Below, in pieces: positions 1-7,798 of a stretch of DNA of 39,529 nt. Both the position numbers and the translations under genes were made by a program. The stretch lies in the NCBI GenBank assembly GCA_018063245.1, contig JAGPBS010000018.1, positions 1-39,529 on the forward strand. Reading direction: 5' to 3'. The stretch is from Alphaproteobacteria bacterium (GTDB lineage: Bacteria; Pseudomonadota; Alphaproteobacteria; JAGPBS01). The stretch's first letter is position 1. The number at the start of each line of letters is the position of its first letter. The notes beneath the pieces are model-generated. The model was not told the DNA's origin, searched no databases, and saw only the letters and a list, made by a program, of their open reading frames with translations.

Positions 1-350
1 GTGATATTGTCACTTGTACAATTACATCTCTTCAAGATGCTGGCATTGAAGTTGAGATCACAGAAGGCGTGATTGGCTTTATCAAGAAAGTTGACCTGGC
101 GCGTGATCGTTCAGAACAACGTGTTGACCGTTTCGCTGTTGGTGAAAAAGTTGACGCGAAGATCATGTCAATTGAGAAAAAAGACAAGAAAGTGAATCTT
201 TCAATCAAAGCACGCGAAATTGAAGAAGAAAAACAAGCTATGGCTGAGTTTGGTTCTTCAGACAGCGGCGCTTCTTTGGGTGATATTCTTGGAGCCGCTT
301 TACAGCAGCAAAAAGCAATCGCTGAAGAAAAAGCATCGAAGAAAGGGTAA
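1..350 (+). CDS. rpsA: 30S ribosomal protein S1, C-terminal part (partial)
   Basis: This is the 3' end of rpsA; the reading frame is open from the left edge (first full codon at base 3) and stops at 348-350. Seen: about 115 residues holding a terminal S1-type OB fold (GVIGFIKKVDLARDR, then VDAKIMSIEKKDKKVNLSIKA) followed by an alanine- and glutamine-rich acidic/basic tail ending in EEKASKKG. Known: ribosomal S1 has about six S1 repeats, binds mRNA on the 30S subunit and helps initiation on weak Shine-Dalgarno messages; the last repeat and a charged tail look like this. An internal ATG at 69 is not a start because homology continues upstream of it. A strong terminator follows directly. Confidence 0.9.
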   Translation, partial: DIVTCTITSLQDAGIEVEITEGVIGFIKKVDLARDRSEQRVDRFAVGEKVDAKIMSIEKKDKKVNLSIKAREIEEEKQAMAEFGSSDSGASLGDILGAALQQQKAIAEEKASKKG

Positions 351-375
351 TCTTTCTCTCAAGAAAGACTTTCAG

Positions 376-410
376 AAAAACAGGGCTCTCGGGCCCTGTT
401 TTTCTGTTTT
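376..410 (+). terminator. Rho-independent terminator of rpsA
   Basis: A perfect 7-bp GC-rich stem, ACAGGGC (380-386) with GCCCTGT (393-399), has a 6-base loop. It is extended by an A-run on the left (376-380) pairing with a T-run on the right, and is followed by TTTTTCTGTTTT. It lies 26 bases after the rpsA stop. Confidence 0.9.
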
Positions 411-476
411 GTATAAATTACAAAGAGATGAAAGTTCTATTTCTTTCAAATTGAGTATTGGTAAGTAAATTTTTAG

Positions 477-504
477 TTGATATTTTCTTTGTAGATTATA
501 TTCT
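477..504 (+). promoter_or_regulatory. possible sigma70-type promoter of the LRR gene
   Basis: TTGATA (477-482) and TATTCT (499-504) are separated by 16 bases, about 35 bases upstream of the ATG at 538. Fit to consensus is moderate. It is proposed because the upstream terminator means the LRR gene needs its own promoter. Confidence 0.3.
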
Positions 505-537
505 ATAGGCTCATAAATATAAGAAGGACATAATAAC

Positions 538-1401
538 ATGACATCTCTACCTGTTTCAAAAGATTCTATTCCAGCATCTGAATTATCAAAACAATATCCT
601 TCAAGCATTAAGTCAGATTTAGAAACGCTTATTCCTAAATCACAAGACGGTAGGGATAAATTTTTTAACAATGAGCTCAGGGAATTAACACTGACCCAGG
701 ATCGAGAAGTTGCTAAGAATAAATCGGGATATATATCATTGCAAGACTTTCGTAGAAGAGTGGAAGCACATTCTCAAGATCAGGTGCTATCCGACACGTT
801 GGGTTGCGACATCAGTAATCAAGAAGAGCTCACCTCATTTTGTCAAGGTAGTGCTTACATAACCAAGGTAAGGATCACTTACGAAATTGGTGATCAAGGC
901 ATAGCACAGCTTGCAGATGCTCTCAGATCCAACAATAGCCTGACAAGTATTGTGATTTGGCAAGGGCAAATCGGAGATGCCGGAGCAAAGGCTCTTGCTG
1001 CTGCCCTTCAAGAGAATAGAACACTGAAAGAACTTCTTCTTCCAGCGAATCGTATTGGAAATGAAGGCGCCCAGGCCTTTGCGGCTGCTCTTAAAGTGAA
1101 TACAACGCTGACAGCACTTAGTCTTTCTGGAAATTCAGTTGGGAATGAGGGTGGTAAATTGCTTGCTGAAGCTCTTGAGGTGGATCAATCTTTGACAAGC
1201 CTTAGTCTCTTTTGTAATTATTACATTCATGCTGAGGGTGTTATTGCGCTCGCAGATAGCCTCTTGGTTAACAAAACATTGGTCAAACTTGATCTCGGGA
1301 GTAACGAAATTGGAAAAGAGGGCTTGAAAGCGCTGCAAGACATTCAAGCCAAGTATCCCAAAAGAGAGATTACATTAGGTTTCACAGAAAGGGATGCCTG
1401 A
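538..1401 (+). CDS. leucine-rich-repeat protein, ribonuclease-inhibitor type
   Basis: A 287-residue protein with ATG at 538 and an AAGAAGGA Shine-Dalgarno about 9 bases upstream. Residues 1-110 are polar and match nothing I recognise. From about 112 to 275 there are five tandem repeats of about 28 residues in the RNH1/NLR style: IGDAGAKALAAAL, IGNEGAQAFAAAL and VGNEGGKLLAEAL helices alternate with LKELLLPANRI, LTALSLSGNSV and LVKLDLGSNEI strands. Known: such horseshoe folds bind proteins and are frequent in effectors of intracellular bacteria. No signal peptide or membrane segment is seen, so any export would need a dedicated secretion system. Its stop codon overlaps the next start (TGATG), so the two genes are probably translated together. 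Target and role are unknown. Confidence 0.85.
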   Translation: MTSLPVSKDSIPASELSKQYPSSIKSDLETLIPKSQDGRDKFFNNELRELTLTQDREVAKNKSGYISLQDFRRRVEAHSQDQVLSDTLGCDISNQEELTSFCQGSAYITKVRITYEIGDQGIAQLADALRSNNSLTSIVIWQGQIGDAGAKALAAALQENRTLKELLLPANRIGNEGAQAFAAALKVNTTLTALSLSGNSVGNEGGKLLAEALEVDQSLTSLSLFCNYYIHAEGVIALADSLLVNKTLVKLDLGSNEIGKEGLKALQDIQAKYPKREITLGFTERDA

Positions 1402-1691
1402 TGACAAAAGCATATTACATTGTACACATAACAGTGACTAACCCTGATGGCTTTGCAGACTATTGCAGCAAAGCTTTTACCTCAAAGGCTTTTGGAGGGG
1501 AAATTATTGTGAGAACCGACCAAGCAACCCAAGTGGAAGGTGCATCCATCGGAGATATGCACGTTGTTATTGAATTTCCAACAAGGGCTGCAGCAGAGAC
1601 TTGGTATAAGAGTGATGCTTATCAAAACATTATCAATCTCCGGAAAGAGAACACGATTAGCAACATTATACTTGTTGATGGTCGCGTTTAA
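1401..1691 (+). CDS. DUF1330 family protein
   Basis: A 96-residue protein whose ATG at 1401 shares one base with the TGA of the LRR gene, implying translational coupling. The sequence follows the DUF1330 pattern: an N-terminal YYIVHITVTNPDGFADYCSKA strand/helix, a central GGEIIVRTDQ strand, then VVIEFPTRAAAETWYKSDAYQ and a closing IILVDGR strand. Known: these small proteins adopt a dimeric ferredoxin-like alpha/beta-barrel fold, and their biochemical function is not established. There is no signal peptide. It converges on the F-box-like/biotinyl-like gene, with only 5 bases between the two stop codons. Family assignment is confident; function is unknown. Confidence 0.85.
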   Translation: MTKAYYIVHITVTNPDGFADYCSKAFTSKAFGGEIIVRTDQATQVEGASIGDMHVVIEFPTRAAAETWYKSDAYQNIINLRKENTISNIILVDGRV

Positions 1692-1696
1692 GCAAA

Positions 1697-2209
1697 TTAT
1701 GAGCGGATCAAAGCCATGAGATGGCCTGGTTCAATTTCCATGCGTTCAGTGACAAAAACCTTCTTAATCGTACCAGCTATACCTGCTCTTATGCGCATTT
1801 CCATTTTCATTGCACAAATAAGGAAGAGATTTGTAGTTGCTATAATTGGATCATTTTCTTTTATATAAATAGCATCAATTTGTCCTGACACTGTAGACCA
1901 TACAAGAGAATTTGGGTCGATTTTACTATAAGTAAGTTTTGCGACACAACGCTCATTCAAGCTCAAAAAGTCAATTGTTCTCGCAAAATAGTCTGGGCCT
2001 CTTTGAATGATGTCAGCCCTTGTTTGACAAACCATCATGCTCTCTGGAAAGCTTGGTACAAGAGGTTGCCAGATTTGTACTGCTGTGCTGGGATCTGTAA
2101 AGAAAAGACGCATCTCATGATTCGTGCTAGAGAGGTTTTTGATATCCTCAGGGCATAGCTCTTTTACAATTTGTGGAAATGAATCTTTTAAAAATAAAGT
2201 CATCGTCAT
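1697..2209 (-). CDS. F-box-like N-terminus joined to a biotinyl/lipoyl-like C-terminus
   Basis: A 170-residue protein. I chose the ATG at 2209 because AGGAGA sits 5 bases upstream of it; a longer frame to 2257 has no such site. Residues about 10-50 (FPQIVKELCPEDIKNLSSTN, HEMRLFFTDP, then IWQPL) resemble an F-box, the Skp1-binding motif of eukaryotic ubiquitin ligases. Residues about 102-170 align without gaps to the biotinyl domain of the adjacent PccA: VSGQIDAIYIKENDP, then CAMKME, AGIAGTIKKV and a terminal GHLMALI. The lysine that would carry biotin is K135. The glutamate usually preceding AMKM is cysteine here. It is the last gene of the pcc operon, 97 bases after pccA. The BCCP-like fold is fairly clear. 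Biotinylation and the F-box assignment are inferences. Confidence 0.65.
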   Translation of the reverse strand: MTMTLFLKDSFPQIVKELCPEDIKNLSSTNHEMRLFFTDPSTAVQIWQPLVPSFPESMMVCQTRADIIQRGPDYFARTIDFLSLNERCVAKLTYSKIDPNSLVWSTVSGQIDAIYIKENDPIIATTNLFLICAMKMEMRIRAGIAGTIKKVFVTERMEIEPGHLMALIRS

Positions 2210-2306
2210 TATGGTCTCCTTTTGATTTTTGGTTAAGCGGGCGCCAGGACGACACATAAGAAATAGTCGGGTTTAATAAAAATGTCAAGAAATCTTCATA
2301 CTTTTT

Positions 2307-4250
2307 TTACGAAGTGAGCTCGGATAACACAACGAGTGTATCACGTTGATTCACTTTATCTCCTTGTTTCACATGTATTTTTTCAATGGTTCCGGCGATG
2401 GTTGTTTTCAGGATATTTTCCATCTTCATCGCTTCCATTGAGAGGATTCCTTGACCGATTTCAACTTTCTGTCCCTGTTCCACAAGCACATTTAAAATGA
2501 GTCCAGGCATGGGAGCGAGGATTATATTCGCGCTCTCCTGGTTCTTTTTGAGGGGGACATTCTGCAAATAGGGTAAAAAACGTGACGGATATATTATGCC
2601 TTCAATTTTTTGACTATCGTGATAGAAAACAAAGTGATGACCATCTTGCTGAATGCGGCAGTTAAAAGGGATATTCTTGATCGTTCCTCTCCAGAACGAA
2701 TCACCCTTTTGCCAATTTGATTTGATTGTCTCAAGCGATTTAAGAGATAATGTGATAGGTGTTTTACGATTGGTAATATAGAGCATATAATCTGTTTCGC
2801 CGGGAAATGGATTGTCTTGAAGATAAGTCCAGAGAGCGATAACAGATAGTTCTTCAATGATTTTATCGTCGGCCGGTTTGGTAAACTGGTCTTGCGGAAA
2901 ATAGGTTGGGATAAAGTGTGTTGATATATCGCCACTTTGAAATTTGGGATGTTTTAAAATGCTGGTTGTGAAATCAAGATTGGTTGATATGCCAGATATC
3001 ACAGTCTCCTCTAAGCTTTGAATTAGACAGTTGATGGCTTCAAGCCGTGACTTGCCGTAGGCAATGACCTTGCTGATGAGAGAGTCATAATAGACGCTGA
3101 TGCGATCACCTGGCACGATCCCTGTATCAATGCGAAGATTTTCTTTTGGTGGGATTTTGAACTCTTTGATAAGTCCTGTTGAAGGTGCAAAATTCTGAAA
3201 AGGATCTTCTGCAATGAGCCTGCATTCAATCGCATGGCCTTTGAATTGAATATCTTTTTGAGAGAAAGAGAGAGGCTCTTTGAAGGCGACTTGGATCATT
3301 TCTTTGACAAGATCAAGCCCTGTTACAAATTCAGTAACAGGATGTTCAACCTGTAGGCGTGTGTTCATCTCAAGGAAATAAAAAGAGCGATTTTCATCGA
3401 CGATAAATTCGATCGTCCCAGCTGAGTCATAACCAATTGCTTTTACAAGGCTAAGAGCGGCTGTTGCCATTTTTGCCCGCATCTCAGACGTCACAAAAGG
3501 GCTGGGTGTTTCTTCAATAAGCTTTTGGTAGCGGCGTTGAATGGAGCACTCACGTTCACCCAAATGAACGATATTTCCATGCTTGTCGCCCAAGATCTGC
3601 ATTTCAATATGGCGTGGATTGGTGATGTATTTTTCAAGAAAAACACGGTCATCAGCAAAATATTTTTTGGCTTCGCTTTGAACAAGAGGCAACTGTTCCT
3701 TCAGTTCAGCGACTGAATTTAAGATCCGAATTCCTTTACCGCCACCCCCGCCAGAGGCTTTCAGTAAAATTGGAAAGCCAATTTTTTCTGCGGCTTTTGT
3801 GTAGTCTGCAAGTGTTGCTGACTCAGATGAAAAGCCAGGAACGACAGGGATCTTTTGTTGTTCAGCTAAAGTGCGTGAGGTGATTTTATCACCCATCTGA
3901 TCAATAGCAGTCGGATTTGGGCCTATAAAGGTAATACCTTCATTTTCAATACGTCTTGCAAAATCAGTATTTTCTGATAAAAAGCCGTAGCCTGGATGAA
4001 CAGCATCTATTTTTTGCTCAAGGCAAATCTCAATGATACGGTCAACATTCAGATAGCTTTTTGTCACAGGTGGGGGGCCGAGGTAATAGGCCTCATGAGC
4101 CAATTCAACATGAAGAGCTGTTGCATCAGCATCAGAATAAATGGCAATTGCTTGGTGCCCCATTTTGATGATGGATTTTATAATACGGCAAGCGATCTCG
4201 CCTCTATTGGCAACAAGAATGCGTTTTGGAATGAATGATTTTTGACTCAT
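2307..4250 (-). CDS. pccA: propionyl-/acetyl-CoA carboxylase alpha subunit (biotin carboxylase plus biotin carrier)
   Basis: A 647-residue enzyme that carboxylates biotin with ATP and bicarbonate; the carboxyl group is then passed to propionyl-CoA by PccB to give methylmalonyl-CoA. Seen: biotin carboxylase N-terminal domain from KRILVANRGEIACRII (about 9-24); ATP-grasp with the glycine-rich loop KASGGGGGKGI near 165; the EMNTRLQVEHPVTE catalytic segment near 290; the biotin carboxylase C-terminal domain to about 445; a linker; and a C-terminal biotinyl domain with EAMKMEN, biotinyl lysine K609. The length suits PccA; a 3-methylcrotonyl-CoA or other acyl-CoA carboxylase cannot be excluded. The ATG at 4250 has GAGG about 5 bases upstream. 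The gene lies 11 bases after the SCP2-like gene in the pccB operon. Confidence 0.93.
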   Translation of the reverse strand: MSQKSFIPKRILVANRGEIACRIIKSIIKMGHQAIAIYSDADATALHVELAHEAYYLGPPPVTKSYLNVDRIIEICLEQKIDAVHPGYGFLSENTDFARRIENEGITFIGPNPTAIDQMGDKITSRTLAEQQKIPVVPGFSSESATLADYTKAAEKIGFPILLKASGGGGGKGIRILNSVAELKEQLPLVQSEAKKYFADDRVFLEKYITNPRHIEMQILGDKHGNIVHLGERECSIQRRYQKLIEETPSPFVTSEMRAKMATAALSLVKAIGYDSAGTIEFIVDENRSFYFLEMNTRLQVEHPVTEFVTGLDLVKEMIQVAFKEPLSFSQKDIQFKGHAIECRLIAEDPFQNFAPSTGLIKEFKIPPKENLRIDTGIVPGDRISVYYDSLISKVIAYGKSRLEAINCLIQSLEETVISGISTNLDFTTSILKHPKFQSGDISTHFIPTYFPQDQFTKPADDKIIEELSVIALWTYLQDNPFPGETDYMLYITNRKTPITLSLKSLETIKSNWQKGDSFWRGTIKNIPFNCRIQQDGHHFVFYHDSQKIEGIIYPSRFLPYLQNVPLKKNQESANIILAPMPGLILNVLVEQGQKVEIGQGILSMEAMKMENILKTTIAGTIEKIHVKQGDKVNQRDTLVVLSELTS

Positions 4251-4261
4251 GTTGCCTCAAA

Positions 4262-4561
4262 TTAATCCCATAAAGAAGAGAGTTTCATGGCAATGCCCAT
4301 GGAGCCTTTGATCTTTAATTTACCTAAAGTGAAAGCCATCATTGGACTTAAAGACCCGTTCATCATTTTTTTGAAATCTTCTTCTTTCACAGAAATATTA
4401 CAGTCGCTTTCTTGATCATTTAAGATTTCAATCACAGCAGGCTTTTCGCGTGCATCAATGAAAATGCCGCCATTGTCACCAAAATCAAAAGAGACTCGAG
4501 CGCCAAGATTTCCCAGTTTGTCGAGTTGTTTTTGAGCTTCATTTAAAAGTTCCATATCCAT
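4262..4561 (-). CDS. SCP2 sterol/lipid-binding domain protein
   Basis: A 99-residue single-domain protein. Seen: an N-terminal helix (MELLNEAQKQLDKLG), a beta-rich middle (ARVSFDFGDNGGIFIDAR; ESDCNISVKEEDFKKMMNGS) and the typical SCP2 close (PMMAFTLGKLKIKGSMGIAMKL). Known: SCP2 domains bind sterols, fatty acids or acyl-CoA in a hydrophobic tunnel. It sits between pccB (22 bases upstream) and pccA (11 bases downstream) on the same strand, so a role handling the acyl-CoA substrate of the carboxylase is an attractive inference but is unproven. An in-frame ATG two codons downstream is a possible alternative start. No export signal is present. Confidence 0.8.
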   Translation of the reverse strand: MDMELLNEAQKQLDKLGNLGARVSFDFGDNGGIFIDAREKPAVIEILNDQESDCNISVKEEDFKKMMNGSLSPMMAFTLGKLKIKGSMGIAMKLSSLWD

Positions 4562-4582
4562 GAGGGTGCCTTTCTATTTTTG

Positions 4583-6124
4583 TTATAAAGGGATGTTGTC
4601 GTGTTTTTTCCAAGGATTTTCGAGTTTTTTGTTTTGGAGCATGTTAAGAGACTGCGCCAAGAACTCACGAGTTTGTCGTGGGTAGATCACATCATCTATA
4701 TAGCCTCTTGCTGCAGCAATATAGGGACTTGAGAACTTGTCCTCATAATGTTTGACATGTTCTTTGAGTTTTTCTGGATTGCCTGCATCTTTTTTGAAGA
4801 TAATTTCAACAGCCCCTTTAGCGCCCATAACAGCAATCTCAGCAGATGGCCAGGCAAGATTAATGTCGCCTCTGAGATGCTTTGAGGCCATCACATCATA
4901 AGCGCCACCATAGGCTTTGCGTGTGATAACGGTGATCTTAGCCGTCGTTGCTTCAGCATAAGCAAAGAGGAGTTTTGCACCATGTTTGATAATGCCGCCG
5001 TGTTCTTGACTAAGGCCTGGTAAAAAGCCTGGTACATCAACAAATGTGATAATTGGTATGTTGTAGCAGTCACAGAATCTTACAAAGCGGGCTGCTTTGA
5101 CAGAGGATTCAATGTCAAGACATCCAGCCAACACCATGGGCTGATTAGCAACAAAACCAACAGGCCTGCCATTCACATGACCAAAACCAGTTATCATATT
5201 TTGGGCGTGATTGGGTTTGAGTTCAAAAAAAGTTCCATGATCAACAACAGCTGTGATCAGGTCTTTCATGTCATAAGGTTCATGTGAAGATGTAGGCACT
5301 AATCTATCAAGAAAAGCCAGATCTCGATCAACAGGGTCAGTTGTGTCAAGCTGAGGAGCTGGTTTGATGTTTGATGATGGCATATATTGAACAAAATCAC
5401 GCATGCCGAGAAGCGTTTCGATATCATTATCAAATGACAGATCTGCAACGCCTGAGCGAATGGTATGTGTATTGGCGCCGCCGAGTTCTTCAGCTGTCAG
5501 AATCTCATGCGTGACAGTTTTAACCACATCTGGACCTGTCACAAACATATAACTGGAATTTTGCGTCATGAAAATAAAGTCGGTCATGGCAGGTGAATAG
5601 ACTGCGCCTCCAGCACATGGGCCCATGATAAGAGAGATTTGAGGGATCACGCCTGAGGCTAAGACATTCCGCTGAAAAACTTCTGCATAACCGCCCAAAG
5701 AGGCAACACCTTCTTGAATGCGAGCGCCTCCAGAATCATTTATACCAATGAGAGGTGTCCTTGTTTTGAGTGCATGATCCATGAGTCTGCATATCTTTTC
5801 AGCATGAGCAACGGAGAGAGCGCCGCCAAAAACAGTGAAATCTTGAGCAAAAACAAAAACAGGACGGCCTTTTATGGTCCCATAAACAGTAATGACACCA
5901 TCTCCAGGAATCTTTTGTTGACCCATATGAAAATCATGACATTGATGTTCAACCAAGGCTCCGAATTCCATGACAGATCCAGGATCAAGGAGAATGTTAA
6001 TTCGCTCACGCGCTGTGAGTTTGCCCTTTTGGTGTTGTGCTTTTATTTTTTGCGCGCCGCCACCCTCAAGAGATTGCTGTTTCTTTTCAGTGAGTTGATG
6101 AATTTTTGTCTGAGCGATGGGCAT
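4583..6124 (-). CDS. pccB: propionyl-CoA carboxylase beta subunit (carboxyltransferase)
   Basis: The carboxyltransferase half of the biotin enzyme, moving CO2 from carboxybiotin on PccA to the acyl-CoA. Seen: the N-terminal [15 protein letters not shown] signature, the first crotonase-like half with [18 protein letters not shown] and [17 protein letters not shown] (an acyl-CoA oxyanion site), and the second half with [13 protein letters not shown] and [12 protein letters not shown] place the start at ATG 6124 (513 residues, the usual length, beginning [15 protein letters not shown]), which has GGAA about 7 bases upstream. An in-frame ATG at 6172 would add 16 residues that do not look conserved. 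First gene of the pccB-SCP2-pccA operon. Confidence 0.92.
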   Translation of the reverse strand: MPIAQTKIHQLTEKKQQSLEGGGAQKIKAQHQKGKLTARERINILLDPGSVMEFGALVEHQCHDFHMGQQKIPGDGVITVYGTIKGRPVFVFAQDFTVFGGALSVAHAEKICRLMDHALKTRTPLIGINDSGGARIQEGVASLGGYAEVFQRNVLASGVIPQISLIMGPCAGGAVYSPAMTDFIFMTQNSSYMFVTGPDVVKTVTHEILTAEELGGANTHTIRSGVADLSFDNDIETLLGMRDFVQYMPSSNIKPAPQLDTTDPVDRDLAFLDRLVPTSSHEPYDMKDLITAVVDHGTFFELKPNHAQNMITGFGHVNGRPVGFVANQPMVLAGCLDIESSVKAARFVRFCDCYNIPIITFVDVPGFLPGLSQEHGGIIKHGAKLLFAYAEATTAKITVITRKAYGGAYDVMASKHLRGDINLAWPSAEIAVMGAKGAVEIIFKKDAGNPEKLKEHVKHYEDKFSSPYIAAARGYIDDVIYPRQTREFLAQSLNMLQNKKLENPWKKHDNIPL

Positions 6125-6198
6125 GTTACGATTCCAACAAATGATCTTTGTTTCAAGCTTAGCATTAATCACATGAAGGAAAATTTAATTTTTAAGCT

Positions 6199-7662
6199 CT
6201 AAAAGAAAGCTGATAGATCTATTGAATGAGTGACGAGATCTTCAGACCAGATGTTTTTTTTAAGGCCATTTGTTGTAATGAAAGTAAAAAAAACTTGTTT
6301 ATTGGGTTTAAAATGAGATTCAAATGATATCATTTTATTGGCTAAAATACGTGCATAGCTTTTCTCAATAACATAAGGGTCAGATGTATATTTTATTTCA
6401 CAGAGTGTAATGGCGCCATCGTCTCTATCAATAATCATATCGATTTCTGCTCCATTTTCTGCTGATTTAGAAGGTGGTGTAAAGCGCCAGCGACTTACAA
6501 TGCAACCAATATTACTCAAATTTAAAGCATCAATAATTTTGTCAGCATGAAGGTGGCATATATTTTCAAAAGCATAGCCGGTCCAACTATTCCATTTAGA
6601 AGATTTTGATAATCTAGACCAATAATCAGCCCCTAGAGGGATGTCATTCCGTTGAACAAATTCTTCTATCCAAGTTAAGTAGAAAAGGCAGTAGGGGTCA
6701 GTAAGACGATAATGATGATCTCGGGTTTTTTTCCCGTAGGGTGTGAATTTTTTAATAAATCCAGCAGCTTCTAGTTCGTTGAGTCGGTCTTGAAAACGTC
6801 CCCCAGCTTTTTTTTCTAGTTTTTTGAGAAGGTCTGCCATAGAAACGCCATATAATTTGGAGCCTACCTCTTTAACAAGCTTGATTGAAAATTCAGGATT
6901 GGTGAAAAGAGAATGAAAAAGCCTGGAGAATTCATTATAAAGAAGGCCATCTTGTTTAAAGCAAAGTTCGTTGATATTTTGTGAAAAAGATTTTGCAGGA
7001 TCTAGATGATTCAAATAATAGGGTATGCCTCCAATTGCCATATAGAGATTTAAGATATCCTGGTTTTTTGCTTTTATTTTCTTTGCAAGAAGATAAGTTT
7101 TTGTTTCAGATAAATTAAAGGGTTCTAAGAGCATGGTGCGGGTTGTTCGGTTATGGAGGCCGCCTTTTGCATTGATCAAGTTATTTATCATCCATGAAGC
7201 TGCAGAGCCACACACAATGAGTTTCACATTCGGCATTTGGCTCCATTGTGTGTTCCAGAAATAATCGAGATTTTGCAGTAGCTCCGACTTTGGGCTTGCA
7301 AGCCAAGGAAGTTCATCGAAAAAAATGATGATTCTTTTTTGTGGCGAGATTTTTTTGAACTCAAATGTCAAATGATTGAAGGCCTCCTGCCAAGATTTGG
7401 GTGGTGTGAAAGAGGTTCCTTTTGGGAGCTCGGGATAAAAGGTTTGAGTAAAGGCATTAATAAAATTAGATAGTTGATCTTTTAAGGCGCCATCTTTAAG
7501 CCCTGTACATTCTAAATAGATATCATGAGATGAGAAGAACTCATGAATCAGAAAGGTTTTTCCAACACGTCTACGTCCATAGACAGCAATGAATTCAGCT
7601 TGTTTTGATGATAGTATTTTTTGAAAAAGAGAGATTTCCTTTTGTCGGCCGATGATGTTCAT
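6199..7662 (-). CDS. ATPase with archaeal-type ATPase domain plus DUF234
   Basis: A 487-residue protein. The ATG at 7662 has GAGG 6 bases upstream; an ATG 12 bases further up overlaps that site and is less likely. Seen: Walker A GRRRVGKT (29-36), Walker B IIIFFDELPWL, a sensor-like LIVCGSAASW, and a winged-helix region (LLKKLEKKAGGRFQDRLNEL, then AAGFIKKF). The C-terminal DUF234 region contains the nuclease-like pattern EIDMIIDRDDGAITLCEIKY (D-x(n)-ExK). Known: this family is widespread, often in multiple copies, with unsettled function; a mobile or defence-like role is sometimes suggested. It is preceded by two palindromic repeat units that may be its operator. It does not look functionally related to pccB or comM on either side. 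Confidence 0.85.
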   Translation of the reverse strand: MNIIGRQKEISLFQKILSSKQAEFIAVYGRRRVGKTFLIHEFFSSHDIYLECTGLKDGALKDQLSNFINAFTQTFYPELPKGTSFTPPKSWQEAFNHLTFEFKKISPQKRIIIFFDELPWLASPKSELLQNLDYFWNTQWSQMPNVKLIVCGSAASWMINNLINAKGGLHNRTTRTMLLEPFNLSETKTYLLAKKIKAKNQDILNLYMAIGGIPYYLNHLDPAKSFSQNINELCFKQDGLLYNEFSRLFHSLFTNPEFSIKLVKEVGSKLYGVSMADLLKKLEKKAGGRFQDRLNELEAAGFIKKFTPYGKKTRDHHYRLTDPYCLFYLTWIEEFVQRNDIPLGADYWSRLSKSSKWNSWTGYAFENICHLHADKIIDALNLSNIGCIVSRWRFTPPSKSAENGAEIDMIIDRDDGAITLCEIKYTSDPYVIEKSYARILANKMISFESHFKPNKQVFFTFITTNGLKKNIWSEDLVTHSIDLSAFF

Positions 7663-7672
7663 ATTGTGCCTC

Positions 7673-7781
7673 ATTTAATAGTTATTGCCGCTTATGTATA
7701 TATTATAACCGGCAATAACTATTTTTGCAACTAAGTTATTGCCGCTTATGTGTGTATTATAACCGGCAATAACTATTAAAT
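7673..7781. repeat. two 54-bp-spaced palindromic units upstream of the DUF234 ATPase
   Basis: Each unit is an inverted repeat: AGTTATTGCCG (7680-7690) with CGGCAATAACT (7710-7720), and AGTTATTGCCG (7734-7744) with CGGCAATAACT (7764-7774). The 19-base centres are near identical and AT-rich (TATGTATATATTATAA type). The outermost arms extend to a perfect 18-bp inverted repeat (7673-7690 against 7764-7781). The left edge covers the ribosome binding site of the ATPase gene. It could be an autoregulatory operator, a transcript hairpin pair, or the footprint of a mobile unit. Confidence 0.85.
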
Positions 7782-7798
7782 GAATTTAAAAGATGAGA

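Noticed and set aside
220-468. 82-residue open frame overlapping the end of rpsA
   Set aside because: It lies out of frame inside rpsA coding sequence and runs through the terminator; no ribosome binding site or recognisable protein.
1697-2209. Truncated pseudogene copy of pccA
   Set aside because: The frame is complete with its own strong Shine-Dalgarno, and only the biotinyl part resembles PccA; the N-terminal half is unrelated and has no frameshifts.
5714-6202. 162-residue plus-strand frame antisense to pccB
   Set aside because: Shadow of a strongly conserved gene, with no family resemblance.
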